Assembly: GCF_032842945.2 (NCBI RefSeq)
Contig: NZ_CP146606.1
Coordinates: 1,306,501 to 1,370,500, forward strand
Direction: 5' to 3'
DNA from: Roseovarius sp. W115
Lineage (GTDB): Bacteria; Pseudomonadota; Alphaproteobacteria; Rhodobacterales; Rhodobacteraceae
Length of the DNA: 64,000 nucleotides
Shown: one piece after another, positions 19,449 to 32,757 of the stretch
Layout of the letters: the number at the start of each line of letters is the position of its first letter
Numbering within the stretch: the stretch's first letter is position 1
Translations under genes and position numbers: made by a program
Notes under the pieces: generated by a model
What the model was told of the DNA's origin: nothing
What the model saw: only the letters and a program-made list of their open reading frames with translations
The model's database searches: none

Positions 19449-20837
19449 TCAGGCGTGGATCGGTCCATCCCCACAGGCCAGGGCCGCCTCGCGCACAGCC
19501 TCAGAATAAGTGGGGTGCGCGTGGCAGGTCAGGGCAAGGTCTTCTGCGGATGCACCGAATTCCATCGCGACACAGACCTCGTGGATCAAATCCCCTGCTG
19601 CAGGGCCGATGATATGCGCGCCAAGAATGCGATCCGTTTCCTTGTCTGCCAGAAGTTTCACGAACCCGTCGCCCGCAAACACCGCCTTGGCGCGACCGTT
19701 GCCCATGAAGGAAAATTTGCCGACTTTGTAGGCGCGGCCTTCTTCCTTCAATTGATCTTCGGTCAAACCAACGCTTGCGACCTCGGGATGTGTGTAGATC
19801 ACGCCGGGGATCACGCCATAATTTACATGGCCATGCTTGCCTGAGATGACCTCTGCGGCGGCCATGCCTTCATCTTCGGCTTTGTGAGCCAGCATAGGGC
19901 CATCGATTGCGTCACCGATGGCATAGATCCCTGCCACGTTGGTGCGCCATTGGGCGTCGGTCTTGATCTGACCGCGCTCACTCATTTCGACACCCAGCGC
20001 TTCAAGGCCCAGACCGTCAGTATAGGGGCGGCGGCCGGTGGCAACGAGAACGACATCAGCATCAAGAGACGCCTCACTATCATCTTTGCGCAGTTTGTAG
20101 GTGACTTTGGCCTTTGTCTTGGTCGCAGAAACACCTTGCACGGCGGCTCCCATGATAAAGGTAAGCCCCTGCTTTTTCAGCATTCTTTGGAAAGTCTTCT
20201 GCACCTCGCCGTCCATGCCGGGAGTGATGTGATCCAGGAACTCCACGACCGTAACCTCGGTGCCAAGCCGGGCATAGACCGATCCCAACTCAAGCCCGAT
20301 CACACCTGCACCGATCACGACCATCTTTTTGGGGATCTTTGGCAACTCCAGCGCACCGGTGGAGGTCACAACGATCTTCTCATCTACTTCGACACCCGGC
20401 AGACTGGATGCCTCTGATCCACTGGCGATGATAATGTTCTTGGCCTCGTGCACCTCGTCGCCGACCTTGACCTTGCCCGCTTCGGGTATCGATCCCCAGC
20501 CTTTGATCCAGTCTATCTTGTTCTTTTTGAATAAAAATTCGATGCCTTTGGTGTTCTGGCCGATGACGTCATTCTTGTAGGTCAGCATCTGCTTCCAGTC
20601 GACTGACGGCGCTTTGCCTTTGAGGCCCATGGTTGCGAAATTGTGCTCGGCCTCATGCAACATATGGCTGGCATGCAGGAGGGCCTTGGATGGTATGCAG
20701 CCGACGTTCAGGCACGTGCCGCCCAGCGTCTCGCGCCCCTCGACACAGGCGGTTTTCAGGCCCAGCTGCGCACAGCGAATGGCTGCGACATAGCCGCCGG
20801 GGCCGGAACCGATGATGATGACGTCATAGGATGCCAT
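19449..20837 (-). CDS. lpdA: Dihydrolipoyl dehydrogenase (E3)
   Basis: Flavoprotein that reoxidises dihydrolipoyl groups of 2-oxo acid dehydrogenases with NAD+. The start at 20837 ([15 protein letters not shown]) gives 462 residues, the normal length, with AAGGAGA upstream. Seen are the FAD-binding GSGPGG, the redox disulfide [13 protein letters not shown], the NAD-binding [11 protein letters not shown] and the C-terminal active-site HAHPTYSE. It is the last gene of the suc block and is preceded by an 11-base tandem repeat. Confidence 0.96.
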   Translation of the reverse strand: MASYDVIIIGSGPGGYVAAIRCAQLGLKTACVEGRETLGGTCLNVGCIPSKALLHASHMLHEAEHNFATMGLKGKAPSVDWKQMLTYKNDVIGQNTKGIEFLFKKNKIDWIKGWGSIPEAGKVKVGDEVHEAKNIIIASGSEASSLPGVEVDEKIVVTSTGALELPKIPKKMVVIGAGVIGLELGSVYARLGTEVTVVEFLDHITPGMDGEVQKTFQRMLKKQGLTFIMGAAVQGVSATKTKAKVTYKLRKDDSEASLDADVVLVATGRRPYTDGLGLEALGVEMSERGQIKTDAQWRTNVAGIYAIGDAIDGPMLAHKAEDEGMAAAEVISGKHGHVNYGVIPGVIYTHPEVASVGLTEDQLKEEGRAYKVGKFSFMGNGRAKAVFAGDGFVKLLADKETDRILGAHIIGPAAGDLIHEVCVAMEFGASAEDLALTCHAHPTYSEAVREAALACGDGPIHA

Positions 20838-20860
20838 GGTTGTTCTCCTTGGAATTTTCG

Positions 20861-20904
20861 ACGTCGGTATCACGTCGGTATTGTGTCGGTATCACGTCGG
20901 TGTT
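20861..20904. repeat. 11-base tandem repeat in front of lpdA (4 units)
   Basis: Four units of 11 bases start at 20861, 20872, 20883 and 20894; on the plus strand the unit is ACGTCGGTATC with minor changes. On the coding strand of lpdA it reads GATACCGACGT and ends 24 bases before the start codon. A related array is at 63481-63535, before smpB. Function unknown. Confidence 0.85.
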
Positions 20905-20975
20905 TTTACGCGATCCTGCCGGGCGGAGGGCCAAGCGTAAAGGTCGGATTTGGGTATTTTCGACAAGAAAGAAGC

Positions 20976-21386
20976 TCATAGAAGGGCGCTCAGCAGCATC
21001 AGCGCGGTCGCACCAAAGCCCACCATCCAGATAAGCGACCGCCAGGGCCGTAGGCCGAGATAGTAGGCCGGAACATAGAAGATGCGCGCGATCAGGTAGG
21101 TCCAGGCGCAGGCGGCAGTGAAGCCGGTGGATTGGTTCGACAGGGTGATCACGACGCAGGCGATGGTGAAGAGGATCAGACCCTCGAAATGGTTGTTCAG
21201 GGCGCGGTAAAGACGCGCGATTTTTTCGCTGAGTTGGTCTTCGAGTGAGCCGCCCAGCTTTGAGCGGTCGCGGGCCGATGTGGTCTTGCCCGGGCCAAGT
21301 TCGAGGTTGGCGGGGACGGACATCAGGACGAACTGGAGCACCTGAAGGAGGGCCGCGAGGGTGAGGACGGTGAGTTCGGGGGTCAT
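20976..21386 (-). CDS. MAPEG-family membrane protein
   Basis: 136 residues from the ATG at 21386, which overlaps the previous stop by 4 bases. Four hydrophobic segments, and the pattern ARLYRALNNHFEGLILF is typical of the MAPEG (membrane-associated eicosanoid/glutathione metabolism) superfamily. The substrate is unknown. It sits between the 135-residue membrane protein and lpdA. Confidence 0.85.
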   Translation of the reverse strand: MTPELTVLTLAALLQVLQFVLMSVPANLELGPGKTTSARDRSKLGGSLEDQLSEKIARLYRALNNHFEGLILFTIACVVITLSNQSTGFTAACAWTYLIARIFYVPAYYLGLRPWRSLIWMVGFGATALMLLSALL

Positions 21387-21786
21387 AGTGCCTGAACCTT
21401 CGACACCACAGTCCAAACACCGAATATGAATGCAGCTACAGAAGCAAACGAAAAGCCGAAGTATCCAAGGTATGTTGCCCAGTCAGGCAGTGCTGCTTTA
21501 CCAGTGTATGGATTGGAAGTCAGTGCAACAATATACGCAGTCAAGATAACTATAAGTGCCAACACTATCCCCACGAGGAAGCAAAAAAGGCTCGCCTTGA
21601 TCGCCGCTAACGGGAGAAAAAATGCCGTTTGGGCGGCGGCATTACCCAAAAATGTGAGCATTACAACAAAGGCGCCACTGTTTAGAGTGACCATTGTCTT
21701 TATTGCATAAAGACCTAGCTCACGCGTCGTTTGGATCGACGCGCGATACCAGTCCATCTTGAGTTCTTTGTGATCCACCGGATTGC

Positions 21787-21790
<4 letters not shown>
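21383..21790 (-). CDS. Orphan membrane protein inside the sucB-lpdA interval
   Basis: 135 residues with about three membrane segments (near 30-50, 62-90 and 105-130). I do not recognise the family. Start and stop both overlap neighbours by 4 bases (21787-21790 with sucB, 21383-21386 with MAPEG). The base composition is visibly richer in A/T than the adjoining suc genes, suggesting recent arrival. Confidence 0.72.
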
Positions 21791-23331
<1,541 letters not shown>

Positions 23332-23337
23332 TGGGTC

Positions 23338-26295
23338 TTATCCTTCGATGGTCAGCGCGGCATTCACCAGCGCTTCTTGTTGTGCTTTGTGTTGGCTGGC
23401 AAGCCCCGTGGCCGGAGAGGCCGAGGCTGGGCGACCGGCATAGGTCGGGCGGGTATGCTTGGCCTTGATGCGCTGCAGGACCCATTCGATGTTGGGTTCG
23501 ATAAAGGACCAGGCGCCCTGGTTCTTGGGCTCTTCCTGACACCAGACCATGTCGGCGCCCTTGAAGCGTTCCAGCTCCTTGACCATGGAAATGGCCGGGA
23601 AGGGATAGAATTGCTCGAGCCGCATCAGGTAGACGTCATCCAGCCCGCGTTTGTCACGTTCTTCGAGAAGGTCGTAATAGACCTTGCCGGAACACATCAC
23701 GACACGGCGGATCTTGTTGTCAGGTTTAAGCTTGAGATCGGAGTTGCCGTGCTGGGCGTCGTCCCAGAGCACCCGGTGAAAGCTGGAGCCGGTGACGAAA
23801 TCCTCGGTCTTGGAAATGCACATCTTGTGCCGCAAGAGCGATTTCGGCGTCATCAGGATAAGCGGTTTGCGGAAGGTGCGGTGCAACTGGCGGCGCAGGA
23901 TGTGGAAGTAGTTCGATGGAGTCGAACAGTTGGCAACGATCCAGTTGTCCTGTCCACACATTTGCAGGAAACGCTCCAAGCGAGCCGAGGAGTGTTCCGG
24001 CCCCTGCCCCTCAAATCCATGCGGCAAAAGGCAGACAAGACCGGACATGCGCAACCATTTGCTCTCACCGGAGCTGATGAACTGGTCGAACATAATCTGC
24101 GCACCATTGGCGAAATCGCCAAACTGTGCTTCCCACATCACCAGCGCGTTGGGTTCTGACAGGGTGTAGCCATACTCAAAGCCAAGCACCGCATACTCCG
24201 AGAGCATCGAGTCGATGACTTCATATTGCGCCTGCCCATTGCGGATATGGTTAAGCGGGTAATAGCGCTCTTCTGTGTCTTGGTTGATCAACCCGGAATG
24301 GCGTTGGCTGAATGTGCCGCGCGTGCAGTCCTGACCCGCCAGACGCACAGGGTATCCTTCGGTCAGCAATGAGCCAAAGGCCAGCGCCTCGGCAGTGGCC
24401 CAGTCGAAGCCTTCTCCGGTTTTGAACATGTTGGCCTTGGTCTCGAGCAGACGCGCGACGGTTTTGTGCAGTGGAAAGTCCTTGGGTGCCGTGGTTAGTG
24501 CCTTACCAATTTCAGTGAAGGTCTTTTTCTTGATGGAGGTCGCGCCGCGTTGGTAGTCCTCATCCTTGCGGTCAAGATGAGACCATTTGCCATCCAGCCA
24601 ATCGGCCTTGTTGGGACGGAACTCTTTGCCGGCTTCAAACTCATCGGCAAGATAGGATTGGAAAGCCGCTTTCATGTCCTCAATCTCACCTTCAGGGATC
24701 AAGCCGTCTTTGACCAACCGTTCGGTGTAGAGCGCCAGAGTTGTCTTCTGCGTCTTGATCTTTTTGTACATGACGGGGTTGGTGAACATCGGTTCATCCC
24801 CCTCGTTATGGCCAAAGCGGCGATAACAGATCATGTCGATGACCACGTCTTTCTTAAACTTCTGGCGGAATTCGGTGGCGACGCGGGCTGCGTGCACCAC
24901 GGCCTCGGGGTCATCGCCATTGACGTGGAAAATCGGCGCTTCGACCATAAGCGCGATGTCAGTTGGATAGGGCGACGAGCGCGAGAAGTGGGGTGCGGTG
25001 GTGAAGCCGATTTGGTTATTCACGACGATATGCATCGTGCCACCGGTTTTATGGCCGCGCAGACCGGATAGACCGAAGCCTTCGGCGACCACACCTTGCC
25101 CGGCGAACGCAGCATCACCATGCAACAGGATACCCATAACAGACGTCCGGTCCGTATCGTTCATCTGGTCCTGCTTGGCGCGCACTTTGCCGAGAACCAC
25201 AGGGTTCACCGCCTCAAGATGTGACGGGTTCGCGGTCAGACTGAGATGCACGGAGTTGCCGTCAAACTCGCGGTCTGAGGATGCGCCGAGGTGATACTTC
25301 ACATCGCCGGAGCCATCCACATCCTCGGGCTTAAAGCTGCCGCCCTGAAACTCGTTGAAGATCGCGCGATAGGGTTTGCCCATCACATTGGCCAGCACCG
25401 ACAGACGCCCCCGGTGGGGCATGCCGATGACGATGTCCTTTACACCCAACTGCCCGCCGCGTTTGATGATCTGCTCCATCGCGGGGATAAGGCTCTCGCC
25501 GCCATCCAGACCAAACCGCTTGGTGCCCATGTATTTGACATGCAGGTATTTTTCGAACCCTTCGGCCTCTACCAGCTTGTTCAGGATCGCCTTGCGCCCT
25601 TCACGGGTAAAGCTGATCTCCTTGTCATAGCCTTCGATGCGTTCCTTAAGCCAAGCCGATTCAACCGGATCGGAAATATGCATGTATTGCAGCGCAAAGG
25701 TGCCGCAATAGGTGCGTTTGACGATGGCCAGAATTTCGCGGATGGATGCGACCTGCAGTCCCAAGACATTGTCGATGAAAATGGGCCGGTCCATGTCAGC
25801 CTCGGTGAAGCCATAGGATCGTGGATCGAGCTCGGGCCGCGCAGGTGTTTCACGCAGGCCCAGCGGGTCAAGGTCCGCCGCGAGATGGCCGCGGATGCGG
25901 TAAGCGCGGATCAGCATTAGGGCGCGAACACTGTCCAGCACGGCACGTTTGATGGCCTCATCCGAGACCTCAACACCGGTCTCTGCGGCCTTGGTCTTGA
26001 TCTTTTCCCCCGCCTTCTTGGCCTCAATTTCGGGCGGATACTCGCCCGTCAAAGCACCGGTCAGTTCGTCCTGCGGTTGCGGCGGCCAGTCAGGACGCGC
26101 CCAGCTTGGTCCGGCGGCTTCCCGCTTGACTTCAACCTCACCATCGCCCAACTGCGCAAAAAACGCCTGCCAAGCCTCATCGACCGCATTGGGGTCATTG
26201 GCGTAGCGCGCATAGAGCTGTTCAAGATATTCCGCGTTGTGCCCCTGCATGAAGGACGAGGCGTGGAATTGGTCGTTGGGAGATTGGTCGGTCAT
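23338..26295 (-). CDS. sucA: 2-oxoglutarate dehydrogenase E1 component
   Basis: Thiamine-diphosphate enzyme that decarboxylates 2-oxoglutarate and succinylates the E2 lipoyl group. The 985 residues match the family. Visible are the N-terminal E2-binding segment (NAEYLEQLYARY), GMPHRGRLSVL, the ThDP region GDAAFAGQG and NNQIGFTT, and the C-terminal CQEEPKNQGAW. Confidence 0.97.
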   Translation of the reverse strand: MTDQSPNDQFHASSFMQGHNAEYLEQLYARYANDPNAVDEAWQAFFAQLGDGEVEVKREAAGPSWARPDWPPQPQDELTGALTGEYPPEIEAKKAGEKIKTKAAETGVEVSDEAIKRAVLDSVRALMLIRAYRIRGHLAADLDPLGLRETPARPELDPRSYGFTEADMDRPIFIDNVLGLQVASIREILAIVKRTYCGTFALQYMHISDPVESAWLKERIEGYDKEISFTREGRKAILNKLVEAEGFEKYLHVKYMGTKRFGLDGGESLIPAMEQIIKRGGQLGVKDIVIGMPHRGRLSVLANVMGKPYRAIFNEFQGGSFKPEDVDGSGDVKYHLGASSDREFDGNSVHLSLTANPSHLEAVNPVVLGKVRAKQDQMNDTDRTSVMGILLHGDAAFAGQGVVAEGFGLSGLRGHKTGGTMHIVVNNQIGFTTAPHFSRSSPYPTDIALMVEAPIFHVNGDDPEAVVHAARVATEFRQKFKKDVVIDMICYRRFGHNEGDEPMFTNPVMYKKIKTQKTTLALYTERLVKDGLIPEGEIEDMKAAFQSYLADEFEAGKEFRPNKADWLDGKWSHLDRKDEDYQRGATSIKKKTFTEIGKALTTAPKDFPLHKTVARLLETKANMFKTGEGFDWATAEALAFGSLLTEGYPVRLAGQDCTRGTFSQRHSGLINQDTEERYYPLNHIRNGQAQYEVIDSMLSEYAVLGFEYGYTLSEPNALVMWEAQFGDFANGAQIMFDQFISSGESKWLRMSGLVCLLPHGFEGQGPEHSSARLERFLQMCGQDNWIVANCSTPSNYFHILRRQLHRTFRKPLILMTPKSLLRHKMCISKTEDFVTGSSFHRVLWDDAQHGNSDLKLKPDNKIRRVVMCSGKVYYDLLEERDKRGLDDVYLMRLEQFYPFPAISMVKELERFKGADMVWCQEEPKNQGAWSFIEPNIEWVLQRIKAKHTRPTYAGRPASASPATGLASQHKAQQEALVNAALTIEG

Positions 26296-26328
26296 GTGTC
26301 TTTCCCCTGCTGACAGACGCGCAGCGCG

Positions 26329-27003
26329 TCAGGGCCTGATGCCCCATTGTGAAACGATGGCGTCGTCGCCCAGTGCCGCTTTGGCTCCGTCCTTGGGGCG
26401 CAACTGCCGAAAAAAGATGAAGGGTTCGTCCTGTCCGTTTGGCGTTGAAATCGCGTCGGTCAGAAACTCTTGTTCGAAGGACTGATCCGGATTTTTGATG
26501 CCAGCAACGTCGTCGAACTCTCCAGCACGTAACGCGCCGTGGTCCAAACTGGCGACATGCGTGAATCCGCAATGCTCAGGTTCAACGACAGAGGTGATCA
26601 CAAAGAATGTGTCATCCTCTGGAAAAACGTAAATCTGCTGTCCGTCATCCGCGTCTTCGACCATTGCGGCGATGATACCAGTAAAGATTTCAACCGCATT
26701 GGCGTGCAAGGCGGGGTTGGGGGCCTCACCTGTTTGAGCATAGGTGGTCAGGCGCTCTGCATATGTCAGTTGCGCCCCCACGCGATCAACATGAGCATCG
26801 GTGAGATGTTCGAAACCGGCAGATGCCAGATTGGCGTCGAAGTCTTCCGGCGCAGCATCGGTGCAGGCCGCGATGGCCTTGCTGGCGATTTTGTTCCATT
26901 CGCCCGCTTGGGCGGATGAGGCCGCCACAATGAAAGCCGCACCCAGAAATGCCAGGGTCGCGTGCCGGGCTGAAGCCCGACCTACGGCTTTCATCTGGGA
27001 CAT
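26329..27003 (-). CDS. Exported protein of unknown function between sucD and sucA
   Basis: 224 residues with a signal peptide (hydrophobic 17-32, cleavage near AQA). The mature part has cysteines near 48 and 145 (numbered from the start at 27003) and no motif I recognise. The ATG at 27003 overlaps the sucD stop by one base. An in-frame Met four codons later is an alternative start. Its place in the operon suggests co-transcription with the suc genes, not a known role. Confidence 0.75.
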   Translation of the reverse strand: MSQMKAVGRASARHATLAFLGAAFIVAASSAQAGEWNKIASKAIAACTDAAPEDFDANLASAGFEHLTDAHVDRVGAQLTYAERLTTYAQTGEAPNPALHANAVEIFTGIIAAMVEDADDGQQIYVFPEDDTFFVITSVVEPEHCGFTHVASLDHGALRAGEFDDVAGIKNPDQSFEQEFLTDAISTPNGQDEPFIFFRQLRPKDGAKAALGDDAIVSQWGIRP

Positions 27004-27883
27004 TAGCCAATCGCCTCCAGAACGGCCTCACCAAGACCTGCGGGGGACTCAGAGACCACAATCCCAGCCGCGCGCATGGCTTCGATCTTATCATCCGCGC
27101 CGCCTTTGCCGCCCGCGACAATGGCACCGGCATGGCCCATGCGACGGCCCGGAGGGGCGGTGCGCCCGGCGATGAAACCGGCCGTGGGTTTCCAGCGGCC
27201 TTTCTTTTTCTCATCAATGAGGAACTGAGCCGCCTCTTCCTCAGCAGACCCGCCGATCTCACCGATCATGATGATGCTTTCCGTTTCATCATCGGCCAGG
27301 AACCATTCCAGCACGTCGATATGCTCGGTGCCTTTAATTGGGTCGCCGCCGATGCCGACACAGGTCGACTGGCCCAGACCCACATCGGAGGTCTGTTTCA
27401 CCGCCTCATAGGTGAGCGTGCCGGAGCGCGAAACCACGCCGCAGGAGCCGCGCTTGTGGATGTGGCCCGGCATGATGCCGATTTTGCAGGCATCGGGCGT
27501 GATGATCCCGGGACAGTTGGGGCCGATGAGTTTCGATGTGCTGTCCATCAGCGCGCGTTTGACACGCAGCATGTCGAGGACCGGAATGCCTTCTGTGATG
27601 CACACAATGAGCGGCATCTCGGCATCGATGGCCTCAAGGATGGAATCGGCGGCAAAAGGGGTGGCACATAGATCACGGACGCATTTGCGCCGGTCTCATG
27701 CATGGCTTCATGCACGGAATTGTAAACCGGCAGATCAAGATGCGTCTGCCCGCCTTTGCCCGGCGTCACGCCGCCGACCATCTTGGTGCCATAGGCGATG
27801 GCCTGTTCAGAGTGGAACGTCCCCTGCGAGCCGGTAAGACCCTGACAGATGACTTTGGTGTTTTCGTCTACGAGGACTGCCAT
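27003..27883 (-). pseudogene. sucD: Succinyl-CoA synthetase alpha subunit, frame broken by one missing base
   Basis: With sucC this makes ATP/GTP from succinyl-CoA. The 5' part ([15 protein letters not shown]... to VIYVPP) and the 3' part ([15 protein letters not shown]... to the stop at 27003) are in different frames. The break falls at the plus-strand G-run 27658-27661, which is a C-run on the coding strand; one more C would give [15 protein letters not shown] and join both parts into 293 residues, the normal length. The active His lies in the intact 3' part. A sequencing error is more likely than real loss, because the rest of the gene is well conserved. Confidence 0.9.
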
Positions 27884-27901
27884 GATTGTTGGCTCCTTAG
27901 G

Positions 27902-28495
27902 TTATTGTGTCTTTGCGCTGGACAGGATGGTGGTTTCAGAACCGGTTTCTGAAACACGCCGAGCTACAGTTATTAATCCGGACAGACCGGTATCACCGTA
28001 ATCTATTTGATAAACATCAGATCCAGTTTCCGTTGTTCCAACTTGGCTTATGGTTGACCCTTCGCTCACAACGCCTGCGAGTGAGATGAGTTTTTCAGTT
28101 ACTGTTTCTTTCGGATGCGCAATCGCAACCTGACAAATGTTCTCTCCGTTGAGACTATAGAAAACCAAAGAACCACGCTCATTGTGTTTCACTTTGTCTG
28201 GTGAACGTCCCACAGAAGCGAAAGAAACAGACCTGTCTGAAACGAATGCCATTTCAATCCCATCAACAGTCGTCTCTTTAGAACTGCCACCCATGACCGT
28301 CATGGTCGCAGTCGCATCTTTACGAGTAACGCTCGGGTTGGCGCATTTGGTCGCGAAGGTAAAAACACCCTGAGTTACGCTGGTGTATTCTGCAGTCCGG
28401 ACCGGTTCATTACGCTTGTAGGTCCAATACGCGCCAAACACTGCTAGCCCGATGCATACGGGCAGAAAATTCTTTCTGAACGTGGAAGAACTCAC
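27902..28495 (-). CDS. Orphan single-pass membrane protein between sucC and sucD
   Basis: 197 residues with an N-terminal anchor (about 10-25) and a Ser/Thr-rich outside part with two cysteines (near 51 and 121). No recognised domain. It fills the sucC-sucD gap with 5 and 18 bases to spare. Base composition is visibly more A/T-rich than sucC or sucD, which suggests acquisition after the operon formed. Confidence 0.72.
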   Translation of the reverse strand: MSSSTFRKNFLPVCIGLAVFGAYWTYKRNEPVRTAEYTSVTQGVFTFATKCANPSVTRKDATATMTVMGGSSKETTVDGIEMAFVSDRSVSFASVGRSPDKVKHNERGSLVFYSLNGENICQVAIAHPKETVTEKLISLAGVVSEGSTISQVGTTETGSDVYQIDYGDTGLSGLITVARRVSETGSETTILSSAKTQ

Positions 28496-28500
28496 GACGA

Positions 28501-29694
28501 TCAGCCCTTCACCGCCGCCACGATCTTCTCAGCGCCGTCTTTCAGGTCATCCGCCGCAATCACATCGACATCCGAGTTGTTGATGATGTCCTTACCCTTC
28601 TCGACATTCGTGCCCTCAAGCCGGACGACGAGCGGGACTTTGAGGCCTACCTCTTTCACAGCGGCCACGACGCCCTCGGCGATCACGTCGCAGCGCATGA
28701 TGCCCCCGAAGATATTGACCAGAATGCCTTTGACCTGTGGGTCTGAGGTAATGATCTTAAAGGCTTCCGTCACCTTGTCCTTGGTCGCACCCCCGCCCAC
28801 GTCGAGGAAGTTGGCCGGCTCTGATCCGTAAAGCTTGATGATGTCCATCGTTGCCATGGCAAGGCCCGCGCCGTTGACCATGCAGCCGATTTCGCCATCC
28901 AGAGCGATATAGTTGAGGTCATACTTAGACGCCTCAAGTTCTTTGGGGTCTTCTTCGGTCACATCGCGCAGCTCGGCAATGTCGGCGTGGCGGTAGACCG
29001 CGTTGGAATCGAAACCCATCTTGGCATCGAGGCATTTGAGGTCGCCGCCTGTGGTCAGGATCAGTGGGTTGATCTCCAGCATCTCCATGTCTTTTTCGAG
29101 GAACATCTTGTAAAGCGTGCCCATCAGCTTGACGCATTGCTTCACAGCACCACCGGTGAGTTCCAGCATGAAGGCGATGCGACGGCCGTGAAAGGCCTGG
29201 TAGCCGGTGGCTGGATCAACACTGAAGCTAAGGATTTTCTCAGGCGTGCTTTCGGCCACTTCCTCGATGTCCATGCCGCCCTCGGTGGAGCAGACGAAGC
29301 TGATACGCGAGGTGCCGCGATCCACGAGCAGGGCGAGATAGAATTCCTTGTCGATGCCAGCGCCGTCTTCGATATAGACGCGGTTGACCTGCTTGCCTGC
29401 CGGGCCGGTCTGTTTGGTGACCAATGTGCGGCCCAACATGTGCTTGGCCTCTTCGGCAGCTTCACTCACGGATTTGGCGATGCGCACGCCACCTGCACTT
29501 CCGGCTTCGGGTTCCTTGAATGTCCCCTTGCCGCGACCGCCTGCATGAATCTGTGCCTTGACGACCCAGACCGGGCCATCAAGCTCTCCGGCGGCGGTTT
29601 TGGCTTCTTCTGCGCGCAGCACAACGCGGCCATCAGAGACCGGCGCACCGTAAGAACGCAGCAAGGATTTCGCCTGGTATTCGTGAATGTTCAT
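28501..29694 (-). CDS. sucC: Succinyl-CoA synthetase beta subunit
   Basis: ADP-forming subunit of succinyl-CoA synthetase. The 397 residues have normal length, with the ATP-grasp pattern in the N-terminal part ([32 protein letters not shown]), EINPLILT, and the C-terminal [13 protein letters not shown] and [15 protein letters not shown] blocks. It is the first gene of the leftward suc operon and stands about 108 bases downstream of a pair of TGTGATCACA palindromes. Confidence 0.97.
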   Translation of the reverse strand: MNIHEYQAKSLLRSYGAPVSDGRVVLRAEEAKTAAGELDGPVWVVKAQIHAGGRGKGTFKEPEAGSAGGVRIAKSVSEAAEEAKHMLGRTLVTKQTGPAGKQVNRVYIEDGAGIDKEFYLALLVDRGTSRISFVCSTEGGMDIEEVAESTPEKILSFSVDPATGYQAFHGRRIAFMLELTGGAVKQCVKLMGTLYKMFLEKDMEMLEINPLILTTGGDLKCLDAKMGFDSNAVYRHADIAELRDVTEEDPKELEASKYDLNYIALDGEIGCMVNGAGLAMATMDIIKLYGSEPANFLDVGGGATKDKVTEAFKIITSDPQVKGILVNIFGGIMRCDVIAEGVVAAVKEVGLKVPLVVRLEGTNVEKGKDIINNSDVDVIAADDLKDGAEKIVAAVKG

Positions 29695-29916
29695 CGCACA
29701 ATCCCGTCTTGGTGTGTTTCCCTCTCGGTATAGACACGGATTTGGACGGACTTAAGTGCTTTGTCGTCGGTTTATGGGTTTTGCGGCCAAATAATAACTT
29801 TTGTGATCACAGCATTAAAAACTGTGATCACAAATTTACAAATATGAAGCTAGGAGCGAATCAATGCGCAGTTTCAAGCCTCTGCTTGATATGATGGCAA
29901 CATCAGCATGTGACCC
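29695..29916. other. sucC upstream region
   Basis: 222-base gap between sucC and the 503-residue protein gene, both on the minus strand. It is A/T-rich compared with its surroundings and holds the paired palindromes. No open frame is supported. A promoter of sucC should lie between 29700 and 29800; I see no strong -35/-10 pair. Confidence 0.5.
29802..29832. promoter_or_regulatory. Paired TGTGATCACA palindromes upstream of sucC
   Basis: Two perfect copies, 29802-29811 and 29823-29832, centres 21 bases apart, in an A/T-rich gap. Relative to sucC the pair has the same layout as the pair before sdhC: TTTGTGATCAC, a short spacer, then TGTGATCACAAAA. It is probably a dimer-pair operator. The regulator is not in this window as far as I can tell. 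Confidence 0.7.
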
Positions 29917-31428
29917 TTAGTTGAAGAAGATCGCAAATCCACCGGGGTTTCCATTGGTCAAACGTTGAAACGCATTCCAACTTTGCGCGGTGAGCCGTGG
30001 CCCCTTGGCGGCATAGCGATACGCACCAATGCCATGCACCCATTCGAGCAAGGACAATGGGCTGGGGTCTTCAACATAGGCTGGAATACTGATGCCGTGA
30101 CCGGGTGGCAAAAGCGGGTGCGTGATCAGCAGATCGCCTTGCAGCACCGCCTCGATATCCGCCAGGATCGCTTGCCAGGCCTCGGGCGCACCATCAGGGA
30201 TTTCTACCGGCAAGGCCGAAGTCTGGGTCGCGTTGGGAATCCATTCGCGCTCATTGTCAGTCTCTTCGGCCAGCCGCGTCCAAAACACCCGGTTTTGCGC
30301 AATCATGCCCATCCAGTTGTCGCGCACAGCCCGGATGTGATCAGCATCGGGTTGCTGATCCAGGGATCGGATCAGAACGTAGATGAAATCAATCGTCTCG
30401 GCCTGCTGTGCCGCCATCCTTTGCATGTCGCCAACCGCTTCGGGCTGTTTGGCCTCAATGGCGCGCTTTTCGTTGCGGATGAACTGAAGACTGCGGCGCA
30501 GATCGCTTAGGTCTCTGCCCATTGCTCTGTTTTCAGTCTGCATTGCATCGGCGGTTTCCTGAAGCGCATCTTTTTCAGCACCGTCAGGCATTTCTCTTAT
30601 TTCATCGTAAAGCGTGCGGTACGCGTCGTTCTTGGCGTTGAAACTTTCCTGCAGTGCCTCCGTTTCAGCCTTTATCTCTGCCTCTTCTGCCTCCAACGCC
30701 GCGAGTTCTTGTTCCAGTTGCGCCTGATCGTAGATGTTCGGAATCTCTGGTGCGTTGCCCAGCGCCGTGCGTTCGGCTTCCAGTTTTTGGAACACCGGTT
30801 CGGGGTCAAAGGCCAGGTAGAGGTGCCCAAAGCCTGACAACATATGAGTGTAGGCCGCCAGCCAGGCATGATCTGCGGCATCAAAACGAACACTGATGGG
30901 TGTGTCTTTCGCCTCTGACTGAGAGAATTCACGATAGGCGCGCCCGCCAATCACCAATGCCCCCAAAAGCTCGGTGACGTTTTCAGACCGTGCGCGCTGT
31001 CCGTTTCCATCCACATCAAACCACAGATCTTGCAGCGTCAGATCAAAGGCAGGCGCATCGTCGCCTGAAGTCAGCGTTGTGCGCGCCACCTCCATATCTT
31101 CGACAAACTGGCGCATGATGTCCGAGAGCGTGCCAGTGTCAGACGGCTTGGGGTTCGGATTAGGTGTCAGCGCGCCCTGAATGCGCAGAACCGGAAGCAT
31201 CGGCACGCTCTGCCCGATCCCATATTCGTATCGTGTTTGCAGGGTTTTTTCGACCGCACGGAGCGTTTGTAACATCCCCAATTCAAAGGTGTTCGCGTTG
31301 GGGTCTGCGGACAACCGTTCAATCGTTGGGGCCAGCCCGTCTTCGGCCAATGACTGCGCCTGTAGGGGAAGTGCGGTGGCACTCAACAGCGAAAACGCTG
31401 CCGCACCGAGAAGGAAAAATCGTTTCAA
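29917..31428 (-). CDS. Exported coiled-coil protein of unknown function
   Basis: 503 residues with a signal peptide (cleavage near LQA-QS). A central stretch (about 225-340) is rich in Glu, Ala and Lys with heptad character and should form a coiled coil. The C-terminal part has a proline-rich HPLLPPGHGISIP segment and ends GFAIFFN. I do not recognise the family. It lies between mdh and sucC on the same strand, separated from mdh by a clear terminator. Confidence 0.78.
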   Translation of the reverse strand: MKRFFLLGAAAFSLLSATALPLQAQSLAEDGLAPTIERLSADPNANTFELGMLQTLRAVEKTLQTRYEYGIGQSVPMLPVLRIQGALTPNPNPKPSDTGTLSDIMRQFVEDMEVARTTLTSGDDAPAFDLTLQDLWFDVDGNGQRARSENVTELLGALVIGGRAYREFSQSEAKDTPISVRFDAADHAWLAAYTHMLSGFGHLYLAFDPEPVFQKLEAERTALGNAPEIPNIYDQAQLEQELAALEAEEAEIKAETEALQESFNAKNDAYRTLYDEIREMPDGAEKDALQETADAMQTENRAMGRDLSDLRRSLQFIRNEKRAIEAKQPEAVGDMQRMAAQQAETIDFIYVLIRSLDQQPDADHIRAVRDNWMGMIAQNRVFWTRLAEETDNEREWIPNATQTSALPVEIPDGAPEAWQAILADIEAVLQGDLLITHPLLPPGHGISIPAYVEDPSPLSLLEWVHGIGAYRYAAKGPRLTAQSWNAFQRLTNGNPGGFAIFFN

Positions 31429-31450
31429 AAAATCAACTCCTGAAATAAAA

Positions 31451-31477
31451 AACGCGCGGGTCTGAGGCCCGCGCGTT
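31451..31477 (-). terminator. Rho-independent terminator of mdh
   Basis: Perfect 10-base stem AACGCGCGGG / CCCGCGCGTT with a 7-base loop. On the minus strand the stem runs into a T-rich tail (TTTTTTATTT), placed about 30 bases after the mdh stop. Confidence 0.88.
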
Positions 31478-31505
31478 CCAGCTTAAACTTGTCTAGGGAA
31501 GAGGA

Positions 31506-32757
<1,252 letters not shown>

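Noticed and set aside
20834..21420. Long open frame opposite MAPEG and lpdA leader, with RYCVG-type residues
   Set aside because: It overlaps MAPEG, runs through the 11-base repeat and has no start signal; the repeat makes the frame look protein-like.
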